DNA of 52,315 bases from an uncultured Clostridia bacterium (lineage in GTDB: Bacteria; Bacillota; Clostridia; Christensenellales; Aristaeellaceae). The translations under genes were made by a program, and so were the position numbers. Within the stretch, counting starts at the first letter, position 1; the number at the start of each line of letters is the position of its first letter. The stretch is from positions 1 to 52,315 of the forward strand of contig CAKUKP010000006.1 of NCBI GenBank assembly GCA_934663625.1, written 5' to 3'. This document shows, in pieces, positions 15,870 through 24,173 of the stretch. The notes beneath the pieces are model-generated. The model saw nothing but the letters and a program-made list of their open reading frames with translations, was not told the origin of the DNA and searched no databases.

Positions 15870-17346
15870 TTACTTCAATTCGATATAGATATGTGAATCA
15901 TCCCCACGAATCGTATGATACATGCTGTCCACCAGTACCGGCAAATCCTCACTGACAAGATCTGCATCGATATACCATTCAACATTGGGAATACCATAAT
16001 AGTTCACCAGCCGATAAGCACCCCAATACCAATCTCCGCACAGCGTACTGGGAATCATCCGATACAAAAGTTGATAGTCCATCGGCTTTTGCCGAATTGA
16101 GGGGGAATAGCCCATATCGCCGGAAAGCTGTAGTTTCTTTACGGTATCCGTTTTCATAATTTCAAGATCATTTAGATCATTTGCCACCATATTGATTCGA
16201 AATTCCGAATACTGCTGCTGATAATCCAATGCATTTCCATATGCAAACGCAAATACAAAAAACATCCAGCTAAGCGCGGCACACAAGGTTTTCCCAACAA
16301 CGAATCGATTCGAAGATGCAATTTCAATACAGAAAACGGTGATCACAACGCCCATTCCATACATCGATCTGGGTGCATACAAAGGCTTGTTGAGCAGCGG
16401 ATACACACCAAAAACCATAAGCAGCATAAACGCCACTGCGAGCAGTGCAAATACCAGCGTTGCGCCCCATCCGCGCTTCGTTTTAAACATCAACGCAATC
16501 ACATAGCATACCAACACTGCGCCGATCAGAATCAGCCATTCTACTCGGAAATCATCAAACATCGTCTGATAGTATTTCAGCCAGTTCGCTGCCACATCTG
16601 CAAGCATCGAATTCTGCTGCGTAATGCTTGTATCAACATAGGTATTCAGCGGTCTTACGAGAAGCAAATAGTAAAAAACCATCGTTACAATATATGCGCC
16701 GGCCGCTGTAAAAATGGAACGCATAACCCTTTTCCGATTCACGCCCTTGCACCAATCCCGCAATGCCACGCCTGCAACGATAATTGGAAGTATTCCGGAT
16801 GAAGCCTGATAGGTCATACACATACCCATCGTACCAAGCATACACGCAATAAAATAAACGTAGCATCTGTTCTTTCTATATATGATTGGCGCCACGCTGA
16901 AGAAAACAGAAAGCGCAATATAGGGCGCGTCAAATTTATAGGAAATCGCTTCCAGATAATAGGGAAAGAAACACAGCGGGATTAACGCCGCATACTGCCA
17001 CACGGATGTTTTTTCTGAAGTTGAGAACTGTTTTTTGATGATAATCCCCGTTACCGCCAATATCAAAGCAGCCAGTACCTGTGGCAAAGGCGAAACATCG
17101 AACAGCGTCATATCTGCATGAACAATTCGACTTAGAAGCTCTGAAAGATATCTGCTTTCCTTCGACCATTGCGCATATCCGGTAATTGCACGACCAAGAT
17201 CATCAATGTAATTAAAATTGGCTCGAAGCATTGCAAACATGCCCACCAAGTAAATACCAAACAGGATGAGAATTGGTTTTAAATCTGTGTTACCCCCCCC
17301 CCCCGAAAATAATTAGGCAGTTACTGTTATTCTTTTGCTTTTTCAC
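15870..17346 (-). CDS. GtrII-type membrane glycosyltransferase, phase-variable and out of frame here
   Basis: The main frame (residues from LVGMFAML onward) codes for a polytopic protein with about ten membrane helices and the GtrII-like signature NFNYIDDLGRAITGYAQW near the N-terminus, and a soluble C-terminal domain. Such proteins transfer glucosyl groups from a lipid carrier to surface glycans. The natural start is probably GTG 17346 after GTGGAGG, reading KKQKNNSNCLIIF into a run of 12 G (17293-17304). With 12 G that frame meets TAA directly. With 11 or 14 G it continues NTDLKPILILF into the main frame, giving about 491 residues. The copy here is therefore OFF, unless the run was miscounted in sequencing. 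Confidence 0.8.
17293..17304 (-). repeat. homopolymer run (12 G on the coding strand)
   Basis: Twelve identical bases in the N-terminal cytoplasmic coding part of the glycosyltransferase gene. Runs of this length are prone to slippage. The upstream frame and downstream frame both code sensibly and are joined only if the run is 3n+2 long. Confidence 0.9.
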
Positions 17347-17381
17347 GTAGTCCACGCCTCCACTTTTAATCTTGCTTTCAT

Positions 17382-17410
17382 ATTATACTATGCTATATTT
17401 AAAAGCGCAA
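17382..17410 (-). promoter_or_regulatory. promoter of the glycosyltransferase gene
   Basis: Minus-strand TTGCGC, 17 bases, TATAAT. The start point near 17375 leaves a 29-base leader before the GTG at 17346 and excludes the ATG that overlaps the -10 region as a start codon. Confidence 0.7.
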
Positions 17411-17470
17411 CAAAAACCTCGCAATATGAATTCTATGCCATAAAAAAAGGTAGAAAAAACACGAGTTGTC

Positions 17471-17479
17471 TGATATAAT
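17471..17479 (+). promoter_or_regulatory. extended -10 promoter of the M18 peptidase gene
   Basis: TGA followed by TATAAT, about 35 bases before the ATG. The -35 region is weak. Confidence 0.6.
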
Positions 17480-17512
17480 TAATCTACGACAATTTATGGG
17501 GAGGAACCCACC

Positions 17513-18817
17513 ATGAGCAATGCAATCGAAGGTCTGTTTTCCTATTTGAAGAAATCCGTGAGCGCGTTTCACGCGATCGAAGCCGCGTGCGAAGCGCTGG
17601 ACGCACAGGGCTATACGCGCCTTCGCGAATGCACGCCCTATGCAATCGAAAAGGGTGGCAAATATTATCTGACGCGCAATCGTTCCAGCCTGATCGCGTT
17701 CCGCATCCCGAAGCGGGGCTTCGCGCCGATGCAGATCGTCGCCAGCCATTCCGATTCGCCGGTGTTCCGCGTAAAGCAGCACGCCGAAATCAGCGTGCAG
17801 GGCAAATACACCCTGCTGAATACCGAACGCTACGGCGGCATGATCATGTCCACCTGGCTGGATCGCCCGCTTTCCGTGGCGGGGCGCGTATTGGTGCGCG
17901 ACGGCAATCGAATCACATCGCGCCTGATCAACATTGATCGCGATATGATGGTGATCCCGAACCTTGCGATTCACATGAACCGCGAGGTAAACGACGGCGT
18001 AAAGTTCAACGCGCAGGTGGATACGCTGCCCATCTTCGGCGACGGCAGCGCAAAGGATACGTTCGATGATCTGATCGCCGCCGCAGCGGATACCGACGCC
18101 GCGCACATCGCAGGCAGCGATCTTTTCCTGTATAACCGCATGCAGCCCACGATCTGGGGCGACGGCAAATACATTTCCGCGCCGCGGCTGGATGATCTGG
18201 AGTGTGCCTATACATCGCTCACGGCGTTTTTGAACGCTAAAGATGCCGATCACATCAACATGCTGTGCATCTTCGATAACGAAGAGGTGGGCAGCGGCAC
18301 GCGGCAGGGCGCGGATTCCACGCTGCTGACCGACGCGGTGGAGCGCATCGCCGACGCGCTGGGCGCGGACAATCAGCAAAAACACGCCTGCATCGCATCC
18401 AGCTTTCTGGTTTCCGCCGATAACGCGCACGCCATGCACCCGAACCATCCCGAAAAGGCCGATCCCGTGAACCGCCCGTTTATGAACGAGGGCGTGGTGA
18501 TCAAGTTCAGCGCCAACCAGAAATATTGCACCGACGGCGTGAGCAACGCGATCTTCGCGGGCATTTTAAAGGACGCGGACGTGCCCGTGCAGTATTTCCT
18601 GAACCGCTCGGACAGCCTGGGCGGCAGTACGCTGGGCAATATCTCCATCGCGCACGTATCGATCCCGTCCGTGGACATCGGCCTTGCGCAGCTGGCGATG
18701 CATTCCAGCTATGAAACCGCGGGCGCGCAGGATGTGGAACACATGGTGCGCGGCCTTACCGCCTTCTACAACGCCGAAATCAAAGCGTGCGACGACGGCG
18801 AATACACGATCGAATAA
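17513..18817 (+). CDS. M18 family aminopeptidase
   Basis: 434 residues, normal for the aspartyl aminopeptidase family. The zinc-site segments are present: VASHSDSPVFRVK (His and Asp), IFDNEEVGSGTRQGADS (the catalytic Glu pair), and the C-terminal SIPSVDIGLAQLAMHSSYETAG with the last His ligand. It would remove N-terminal, often acidic, residues from peptides in the cytoplasm as a dodecamer, as in the family. GGGGAGG precedes ATG. It is transcribed alone. Confidence 0.93.
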   Translation: MSNAIEGLFSYLKKSVSAFHAIEAACEALDAQGYTRLRECTPYAIEKGGKYYLTRNRSSLIAFRIPKRGFAPMQIVASHSDSPVFRVKQHAEISVQGKYTLLNTERYGGMIMSTWLDRPLSVAGRVLVRDGNRITSRLINIDRDMMVIPNLAIHMNREVNDGVKFNAQVDTLPIFGDGSAKDTFDDLIAAAADTDAAHIAGSDLFLYNRMQPTIWGDGKYISAPRLDDLECAYTSLTAFLNAKDADHINMLCIFDNEEVGSGTRQGADSTLLTDAVERIADALGADNQQKHACIASSFLVSADNAHAMHPNHPEKADPVNRPFMNEGVVIKFSANQKYCTDGVSNAIFAGILKDADVPVQYFLNRSDSLGGSTLGNISIAHVSIPSVDIGLAQLAMHSSYETAGAQDVEHMVRGLTAFYNAEIKACDDGEYTIE

Positions 18818-18830
18818 TTCCATATCATCA

Positions 18831-18868
18831 AAAATCGGAAGCATTCATCAGGCTGCTTCCGATTTCAG
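18831..18868 (+). terminator. weak terminator-like hairpin after the M18 gene
   Basis: AAATCGGAAGC pairs with GCTTCCGATTT, but the U-tract behind it is short. Confidence 0.5.
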
Positions 18869-18907
18869 GCTGTTGACAAAGTTAACATTCATACGGTGCT
18901 GAAAAAG

Positions 18908-18936
18908 TTGCAAGTCACGAAAACAGAAACTATAAT
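18908..18936 (+). promoter_or_regulatory. promoter of the MATE/aldo-keto reductase operon
   Basis: TTGCAA, 17 bases, TATAAT. Confidence 0.8.
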
Positions 18937-18976
18937 GAATATATAGATGCATATTCATATAATAAGGGGTTTTTGC

Positions 18977-20356
18977 ATGCAAAAAGGTACGGTAAATTTA
19001 ACGACGGGCAATGTGCGCAAAACGATGGTGGCGTTTGCGATGCCGCTGTTTTTGAGCCAGCTGTTCCAGCAGCTCTACAACGCGGTGGATTCGTTGATCG
19101 TGGGCAACATTTTGGGCAAGGAAGCGCTGGCATCGGTATCCTCCTCGGCTTCGCTGATTCAATTATTGTCCAGCCTGATGATCGGCATTGCGCTGGGCGC
19201 GGGCGTGGTGATTTCCCGCTATTTCGGCGCGGGCGAAGATAAGCTGGTTTCCGATTCCATCCATACCACGGTGGCGTTCGGGCTGGTGGCGGGCGCGATC
19301 ATGACTACCATCGGCGTGGGACTATCGCCGGTGCTGCTCCGGTGGATGAACACGCCGGAGGACGTGCTGGAAGGATCGATCGCGTATTTCCGGTATTATT
19401 TCATGGGCGCGATTCCCGTAATGCTGTACAACGTATTTACCGGCATATTGAACGCGCTGGGCGACAGCAAGCGGCCGCTGTATTATCTGATTCTGTCCTC
19501 CATACTGAACGTGGTGCTGGATCTTTTATTCATCGGCGTTTTCCATTACGGCGTAGGCTCGGCGGCGGTGGCGACCGCGATTTCGCAGGGCGTGAGCGCG
19601 CTTTTATGCTTCCTGTACCTGCACAAGCCGGGCACGATCTATCAGGTTCGGATTCACAAGATCAAATTCCACGGGCATCTTCTGCGCGAGGTGGTGCGCA
19701 TGGGTTTGCCCACCGGCATACAGAATTCCGTGATCGCGGTCGCGAACGTAGCGGTACAGGGCAACATCAATTCCTTCGGCGCAAACGCGACTGCTGCGTG
19801 CGGCGTATACAACCGTTTGCAGGGCTTTGCGTTTTTGCCGATTACCAGCTATGCGATGGCGCTGACCACGTTCGTCAGCCAGAATCTGGGCGCGAAGCAG
19901 TATGATCGCGCGCGCAAGGGCGCGCGGTTCGGCATACTCACGATGGTTACCATGGCGGAGCTGATCGGCATCTTTCTGGCGTTTGCATCGCCGCTGCTGG
20001 TGCGGCTGTTCAACAATGATCCCGATGTAATCGCCATCGCCGTGCGGCAATCGCGCATCGAAAATTTCTTCTTCTGTCTGCTGGCGTTTTCCCACGCCAT
20101 CGCGGGCGTCTGCCGCGGCGCGGGGCGGTCTACCGTACCCATGACGGTGATGCTTTCGGTGTGGTGCCTGTTCAGAATCGTGTATATCACGGTTGCCATG
20201 AGCATCCGCCACGATATCCGGCTTCTGTTCATCGCCTATCCGCTGACGTGGATCATCTCATCGATCATCTTTTTCATCTATTACAAAAAGTCCGACTGGG
20301 TACACGGCTTTGAAGCCGCCAGTCATCGCGGCCTGCATTGGCCGCACAGGAGCTGA
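18977..20356 (+). CDS. MATE family efflux transporter
   Basis: 459 residues with twelve hydrophobic segments in two six-helix halves. Typical MATE patterns include AMPLFLSQLFQQLYNAVDSLIVG in helix 1, SASLIQLLSSLMIGIALGAGVVISRYFGAG, MLYNVFTGILNALGDSKRPLYY and the matching ALTTFVSQNLGAKQ of the second half. It would export cationic drugs or metabolites in exchange for sodium or protons. Start ATG at 18977 follows AAGGGG by 7 bases. It is followed 2 bases later by the aldo/keto reductase gene, so both belong to one transcript. Confidence 0.93.
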   Translation: MQKGTVNLTTGNVRKTMVAFAMPLFLSQLFQQLYNAVDSLIVGNILGKEALASVSSSASLIQLLSSLMIGIALGAGVVISRYFGAGEDKLVSDSIHTTVAFGLVAGAIMTTIGVGLSPVLLRWMNTPEDVLEGSIAYFRYYFMGAIPVMLYNVFTGILNALGDSKRPLYYLILSSILNVVLDLLFIGVFHYGVGSAAVATAISQGVSALLCFLYLHKPGTIYQVRIHKIKFHGHLLREVVRMGLPTGIQNSVIAVANVAVQGNINSFGANATAACGVYNRLQGFAFLPITSYAMALTTFVSQNLGAKQYDRARKGARFGILTMVTMAELIGIFLAFASPLLVRLFNNDPDVIAIAVRQSRIENFFFCLLAFSHAIAGVCRGAGRSTVPMTVMLSVWCLFRIVYITVAMSIRHDIRLLFIAYPLTWIISSIIFFIYYKKSDWVHGFEAASHRGLHWPHRS

Positions 20357-20358
20357 AC

Positions 20359-21549
20359 ATGAACGAAAATATGCTGTATCGCCGCGGTGCGGGCGAGGAT
20401 ATGCTTTCCATACTGGGCTATGGCTGTATGCGCTTTACCAAGAAAGGCACAGGCATTGATTTGGACAAGGCGGAGCGCGAAGTGATGCGCGCCATCCGCG
20501 GCGGCGTGAATTATCTGGATACCGCCTACATCTATCCCGGCAGCGAGGCCGCCGTGGGCAAGATTCTGGAGCGCAATCATTGCCGCGATCAGGTGTACAT
20601 CGCCACGAAGCTGCCGCAATACTTAATCAAATCCGCCGCCGGAATCGAAAAGACGTTTCAGGAGGAGCTTGCCCGCCTGCGCACCGATCACATCGATTAT
20701 TATCTGATGCACATGATCACCGATATCGCGCAATGGGAAAAGCTGGAAAGGCTGGGCGTTCGCGATTGGATCGCCGCCAAGAAGGCCGCCGGACAGATTC
20801 GGCACATCGGCTTTTCCTATCACGGCAGCACCGATATGTTTCTGAAGGTATTGAACGCCTATGATTGGGAGTTCTGCCAGATTCAGTACAATTACATGGA
20901 TGAGCACAGTCAGGCGGGGCGGCGCGGTTTGACTGCCGCGCATGAAAAGGGGATTCCCGTGATTATCATGGAACCGCTGCGCGGCGGGCGTTTGGCGAAC
21001 AAACTGCCCAAATCTGCGCTGGATCTGATTGCGCACAATCCGCGCGGCTATACCGCGCCCGAATGGTCCCTCCGCTGGCTTTGGGATCAGGAAGCCGTGA
21101 CCTGCGTATTATCCGGCATGAATTCCATTGAAATGATCGATGAAAACCTGAAATCTGCCGCGACCGCGCACGCCGGAAGCTTTACCGATGCGGATTTTGC
21201 GTTCATTCGCGATCTCAAGGCAGAAATCAGCGCCAAGACCCGCGTGGGCTGCACCGGATGCAGCTATTGTATGCCCTGCCCCCACGGCGTGGATATCCCC
21301 GGCACGTTCCGATGCCTGAATGAAATCGATACCGATGGAAAGTTCGCTGCGGTGAGAGAGTATTGCCAAACCACCGCCATCCGCAAGAAATCCGCCTGCG
21401 CTTCCATGTGCGTCGGCTGCGGGCGCTGCGAGCGGCATTGTCCCCAGCAGTTGCCCATACGCGAGCTTCTGCGCCAGGCGGCGAAGGAATTGGAAACCCC
21501 GATCTACAAAATCGCCCGCAAAATCGTGTCGCTCTGGCGCCCCTGGTAA
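20359..21549 (+). CDS. aldo/keto reductase with C-terminal 4Fe-4S domain
   Basis: 396 residues. Residues 1-280 form the aldo/keto reductase barrel with GYGCMRF, the catalytic Asp54 and Tyr57 in YLDTAYIYPGSE, the lysine in IATKLP and the His in YLMHM. The C-terminal 100 residues hold two ferredoxin-like clusters (CTGCSYCMPCPHGVDIP; CVGCGRCERHCPQQLPI). This arrangement is common in anaerobic Clostridia and suggests electron transfer between ferredoxin and an NADPH-dependent carbonyl reaction; the substrate is unknown. CAGGAG lies 6 bases before the ATG. Confidence 0.92.
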   Translation: MNENMLYRRGAGEDMLSILGYGCMRFTKKGTGIDLDKAEREVMRAIRGGVNYLDTAYIYPGSEAAVGKILERNHCRDQVYIATKLPQYLIKSAAGIEKTFQEELARLRTDHIDYYLMHMITDIAQWEKLERLGVRDWIAAKKAAGQIRHIGFSYHGSTDMFLKVLNAYDWEFCQIQYNYMDEHSQAGRRGLTAAHEKGIPVIIMEPLRGGRLANKLPKSALDLIAHNPRGYTAPEWSLRWLWDQEAVTCVLSGMNSIEMIDENLKSAATAHAGSFTDADFAFIRDLKAEISAKTRVGCTGCSYCMPCPHGVDIPGTFRCLNEIDTDGKFAAVREYCQTTAIRKKSACASMCVGCGRCERHCPQQLPIRELLRQAAKELETPIYKIARKIVSLWRPW

Positions 21550-21597
21550 CGGCGGGCAGTGCCCGCTGCCAGTTGCTGCCGCCCTATTGATTGCGCC

Positions 21598-21657
21598 CGT
21601 AGATTATGGGCGCAATCAAACGACGTTTTTGCAGCCATAAGGCTGAGCTGCAAAAAC
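21598..21657. terminator. two hairpins after the aldo/keto reductase gene
   Basis: GATTGCGCCC/GGGCGCAATC is followed by GTTTTTGCAGC/GCTGCAAAAAC. The second has T and A runs at its base and could end transcripts in both directions. Confidence 0.6.
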
Positions 21658-21683
21658 TGCGTGAGTACAACGATCTATGGGCT

Positions 21684-21814
21684 TCTCTCCCTCAGTCTGT
21701 GCTAACGCACAGACAGCTCCCCCATCAGGTGGAGCCAAGAAGAACGACGTAACCCTTGCCTTCCTCTGATGAGGAAGGTGTCAGCGCGACTTGTCGCGAT
21801 GACGGAAGGAGAGA
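21684..21814 (+). repeat. structured intergenic repeat, family A, copy 2
   Basis: 131 bases with the same inverted ends and hairpin order as the copy at 6176-6301. The first stem here is GTCTGTGC/GCACAGAC where copy 1 has ATCGC/GCGAT. The sequence differs but pairing is kept, which argues for selection on, or replication through, structure. Confidence 0.75.
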
Positions 21815-21828
21815 ACTTCGTAAGTTTT

Positions 21829-21977
21829 GATGTCTTGAATCTATGGGCATCAAAACGCAGGTTCGAAACAAGCCAGAATCGGATAGAAACGCAGAATCCA
21901 CGACCCTTGAATCTATGGGGTCGTGGATTCGTCTTTTACAACACGGCAGTTGCTGGGGTCAAGCGCACTGCGCTTGT
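21829..21977 (-). repeat. structured intergenic repeat, family B, copy 1
   Basis: A 150-base unit downstream of the minus-strand protease gene. It contains a GATGtC/GGCATC hairpin, a 13-bp stem GAATCCACGACCC with GGGTCGTGGATTC, the constant block CACGGCAGTTGCTGGGGTC and the small stem AAGCG/CGCTT. The second copy is at 31200-31347. On the minus strand the 13-bp stem could serve as a terminator. Confidence 0.75.
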
Positions 21978-21983
21978 ACGGAC

Positions 21984-23318
21984 TCAGTCCGCCACGACCC
22001 AACTGTCGTAGGTGACTTCGTCGTCGGGGAGGGTGCAGGTGGTTCCATCGGTGTAGGTTACCTGATGGATACCGCAATAGACCGTTGCGATCTGATCGCC
22101 ATTGGGAATGGTGATATAATCGGAATACGCCGTTTCACCGGGCGCGAGCCGCGTTTGCGTGGTTTCATAATACACGGTGTTATCGTAGAGATCATTGCCC
22201 CGCGCATCCTCGGCATAGACGTACAGTTCATACGATTGCACGGTTTTCTGGCCGCCGTTGGTAACCTCGAAATGGATGCTGCAATTACCGTTATCCAGAA
22301 ATTCCCACGCGGCATACGCCTCATCGGCGAAGTACAGCGCCATTTCCGCATCGCCGTAGGGCAGCGGATTGCCGCGATAGAGAATCAGCTGCGTTCGGGC
22401 GGACGCGATATCGGCATCGCTGATATTGTTATCCGTATTGAACTGGCGCACTGCCGCTTCGGTCTGTTTGCCGAATATGCCGTCGATGGAGCCGGTGAAA
22501 TACCCAAGCTCCGCGAGCGCATTTTGCAGTTCGCGCACGGCTTCGCCCTGATCGCCGATTCTCAGGGGCCGATAGGATGCGACCGCGTCCTTCGGTTCGG
22601 GCGTGGCGGCAACCTGCGCATCCGTGCCCGACAGATATTCCGCAAAGCTCACCGCGCGTTCGGGCGCCTGCGCAAACAGATCGGCGACCTCGGAAATATG
22701 GATCGCCAGATTCATATTCTGCGCATCGATCACATAGGCGCTGGTCATGCCGATCACCTGTCCCTGATCATCAAACAGCGCGCCGCCGCTGCTGCCCTCG
22801 GAAATCGGCGCGGTAAACTGAATCCAGCGCACCGATTCATCCTGATAGAGCGCGCTGATATTGCCGATGGAAACCGTGTTCGTCGCGCCGACGACCGTGC
22901 CCATCGGATTGCCAATCGCAACCACGTTCTGCGCGCGCTTCAGATCGCCATCGATATTCAGCGTAAGCGGCGTAAGATCGGTGGGCGACATGAATTCGCA
23001 GATCGCGATATCCTTATCTTCATCGGCGATCAGCACCTTCGTGACCATGTATTCATAGCCGTCATCGCTGTTCGCCAGCATCCAATCCGCGCCCTCGATC
23101 ACATGATAATTGGTAATCAGCGTGCGATTGTTGAAGGCGACAAATCCGCTGCCCGTCGCCAGAAGTTCGTTATCTGCATCGTATACTTCCAGCATCAGTA
23201 TGGATTTTGCCGCAAGCTCAATCGCGTCCGGATCGGTGGAAAACTGCGCCGCCAGCGCGCAGATCGGCGCAAGCGCCAGCACGACGGCGAGCAATGTGAT
23301 CAGAATTTTCTTCGGCAT
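21984..23318 (-). CDS. exported trypsin-like (S1C/HtrA-type) serine protease with peptidoglycan-binding domain
   Basis: 444 residues. A signal peptide (ILITLLAVVLALAPICALAA) is followed by the protease domain with the triad His72 (TNYHVIEG), Asp103 (DKDIAI) and Ser177 (SEGSSGGALF). A peptidoglycan-binding type 1 domain (LRIGDQGEAVRELQNALAEL, about 257-310) and a C-terminal beta domain of about 120 residues come next. There is no PDZ domain. It probably works in the cell wall as a quality-control or processing protease. The ATG at 23318 is preferred because GGAGG lies 9 bases before it. A TTG at 23327 is the alternative. It is the last gene of a six-gene operon. Confidence 0.87.
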   Translation of the reverse strand: MPKKILITLLAVVLALAPICALAAQFSTDPDAIELAAKSILMLEVYDADNELLATGSGFVAFNNRTLITNYHVIEGADWMLANSDDGYEYMVTKVLIADEDKDIAICEFMSPTDLTPLTLNIDGDLKRAQNVVAIGNPMGTVVGATNTVSIGNISALYQDESVRWIQFTAPISEGSSGGALFDDQGQVIGMTSAYVIDAQNMNLAIHISEVADLFAQAPERAVSFAEYLSGTDAQVAATPEPKDAVASYRPLRIGDQGEAVRELQNALAELGYFTGSIDGIFGKQTEAAVRQFNTDNNISDADIASARTQLILYRGNPLPYGDAEMALYFADEAYAAWEFLDNGNCSIHFEVTNGGQKTVQSYELYVYAEDARGNDLYDNTVYYETTQTRLAPGETAYSDYITIPNGDQIATVYCGIHQVTYTDGTTCTLPDDEVTYDSWVVAD

Positions 23319-23345
23319 CCACTTCAACCTCCGTATTCTGTGGGT

Positions 23346-24173
23346 TCAATCCAGAAATTGTCCGTTCGCGACCGCCGCGGCGGGGCCGCGCATGTAAATG
23401 TGTCCATCCTCCGCCCAATGATCGTGCAGCGTGCCGCCGGGCAGATGGATAGCCGCGCTGCGATCGATGAGCTGCATCGTCACGCCCGCGGCGAGCACGG
23501 CGCAGGAACCGGTGCCGCACGCCAGCGTAGGCCCGCAGCCGCGCTCCCATACCAATACCTGCACATTTTCGCGATCGATCACGCGGCAGAATTCGATATT
23601 GGCCTTGCGCGGAAACAGCGGATGCGCCTCCAGCATCGCGCCGAGGCGCAGAAAATCAGCCTCATCCGGAAACAGATCGAATGTTACGGCGTGCGGAACG
23701 CCGGTGGACGCGCAAAAAAATTCGCACATTTTGCCGTCCAGATCGATCCGCACGCGGTTCGTATCCGCCGCCACGGGAATATGCGCGGGATCGAAATCCG
23801 GCGCGCCCATATCTACGGTGGAGCCCGTGCATACGCCGCCTTCGATCTGCTGCACGATGTGCTTCACGCCCGCCAGCGTTTCCACATCGATTTCAGGCTT
23901 CGTACAAATCCCCTGATCATGAGCGAATTTCGCGGCGCAGCGGATTCCGTTGCCGCACATTTCAGCTTCGCTGCCATCGGCGTTGAAGATCCACATGCGC
24001 ACATCGGCAGCGCGGCTGGGCATGACGAAGATCACGCCGTCCGCGCCCACGGAAACCCTTCGGCGGCACGCGTTCCGCGCAAAGCCGGCGGGATTTTCCA
24101 CGGCGTATTTAAATCCATCGATCACGATGAAATCATTGCCGATTCCGTGCATCTTTACGAACGGAACGCCCAT
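23346..24173 (-). CDS. dapF: diaminopimelate epimerase
   Basis: 275 residues, normal family length. It interconverts LL- and meso-diaminopimelate for lysine and peptidoglycan. Both catalytic cysteines are present: C73 in NADGSEAEMCGNGIRC and C219 in TLACGTGSCAV. The N-terminal KMHGIGNDFIVIDG is the family opening. Start ATG shares its A with the pepT stop (TAATG), with GGAGGG upstream, so translation is coupled to pepT. Confidence 0.95.
   Translation of the reverse strand: MGVPFVKMHGIGNDFIVIDGFKYAVENPAGFARNACRRRVSVGADGVIFVMPSRAADVRMWIFNADGSEAEMCGNGIRCAAKFAHDQGICTKPEIDVETLAGVKHIVQQIEGGVCTGSTVDMGAPDFDPAHIPVAADTNRVRIDLDGKMCEFFCASTGVPHAVTFDLFPDEADFLRLGAMLEAHPLFPRKANIEFCRVIDRENVQVLVWERGCGPTLACGTGSCAVLAAGVTMQLIDRSAAIHLPGGTLHDHWAEDGHIYMRGPAAAVANGQFLD

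Noticed and set aside
17249..17387. Internal TTG 17249 or the ATG at about 17381 as the real start of the glycosyltransferase
   Set aside because: The TTG lies inside a predicted membrane helix and has no ribosome site. The ATG overlaps the -10 region and its frame ends after 12 codons. The GTG at 17346 with GTGGAGG fits better.
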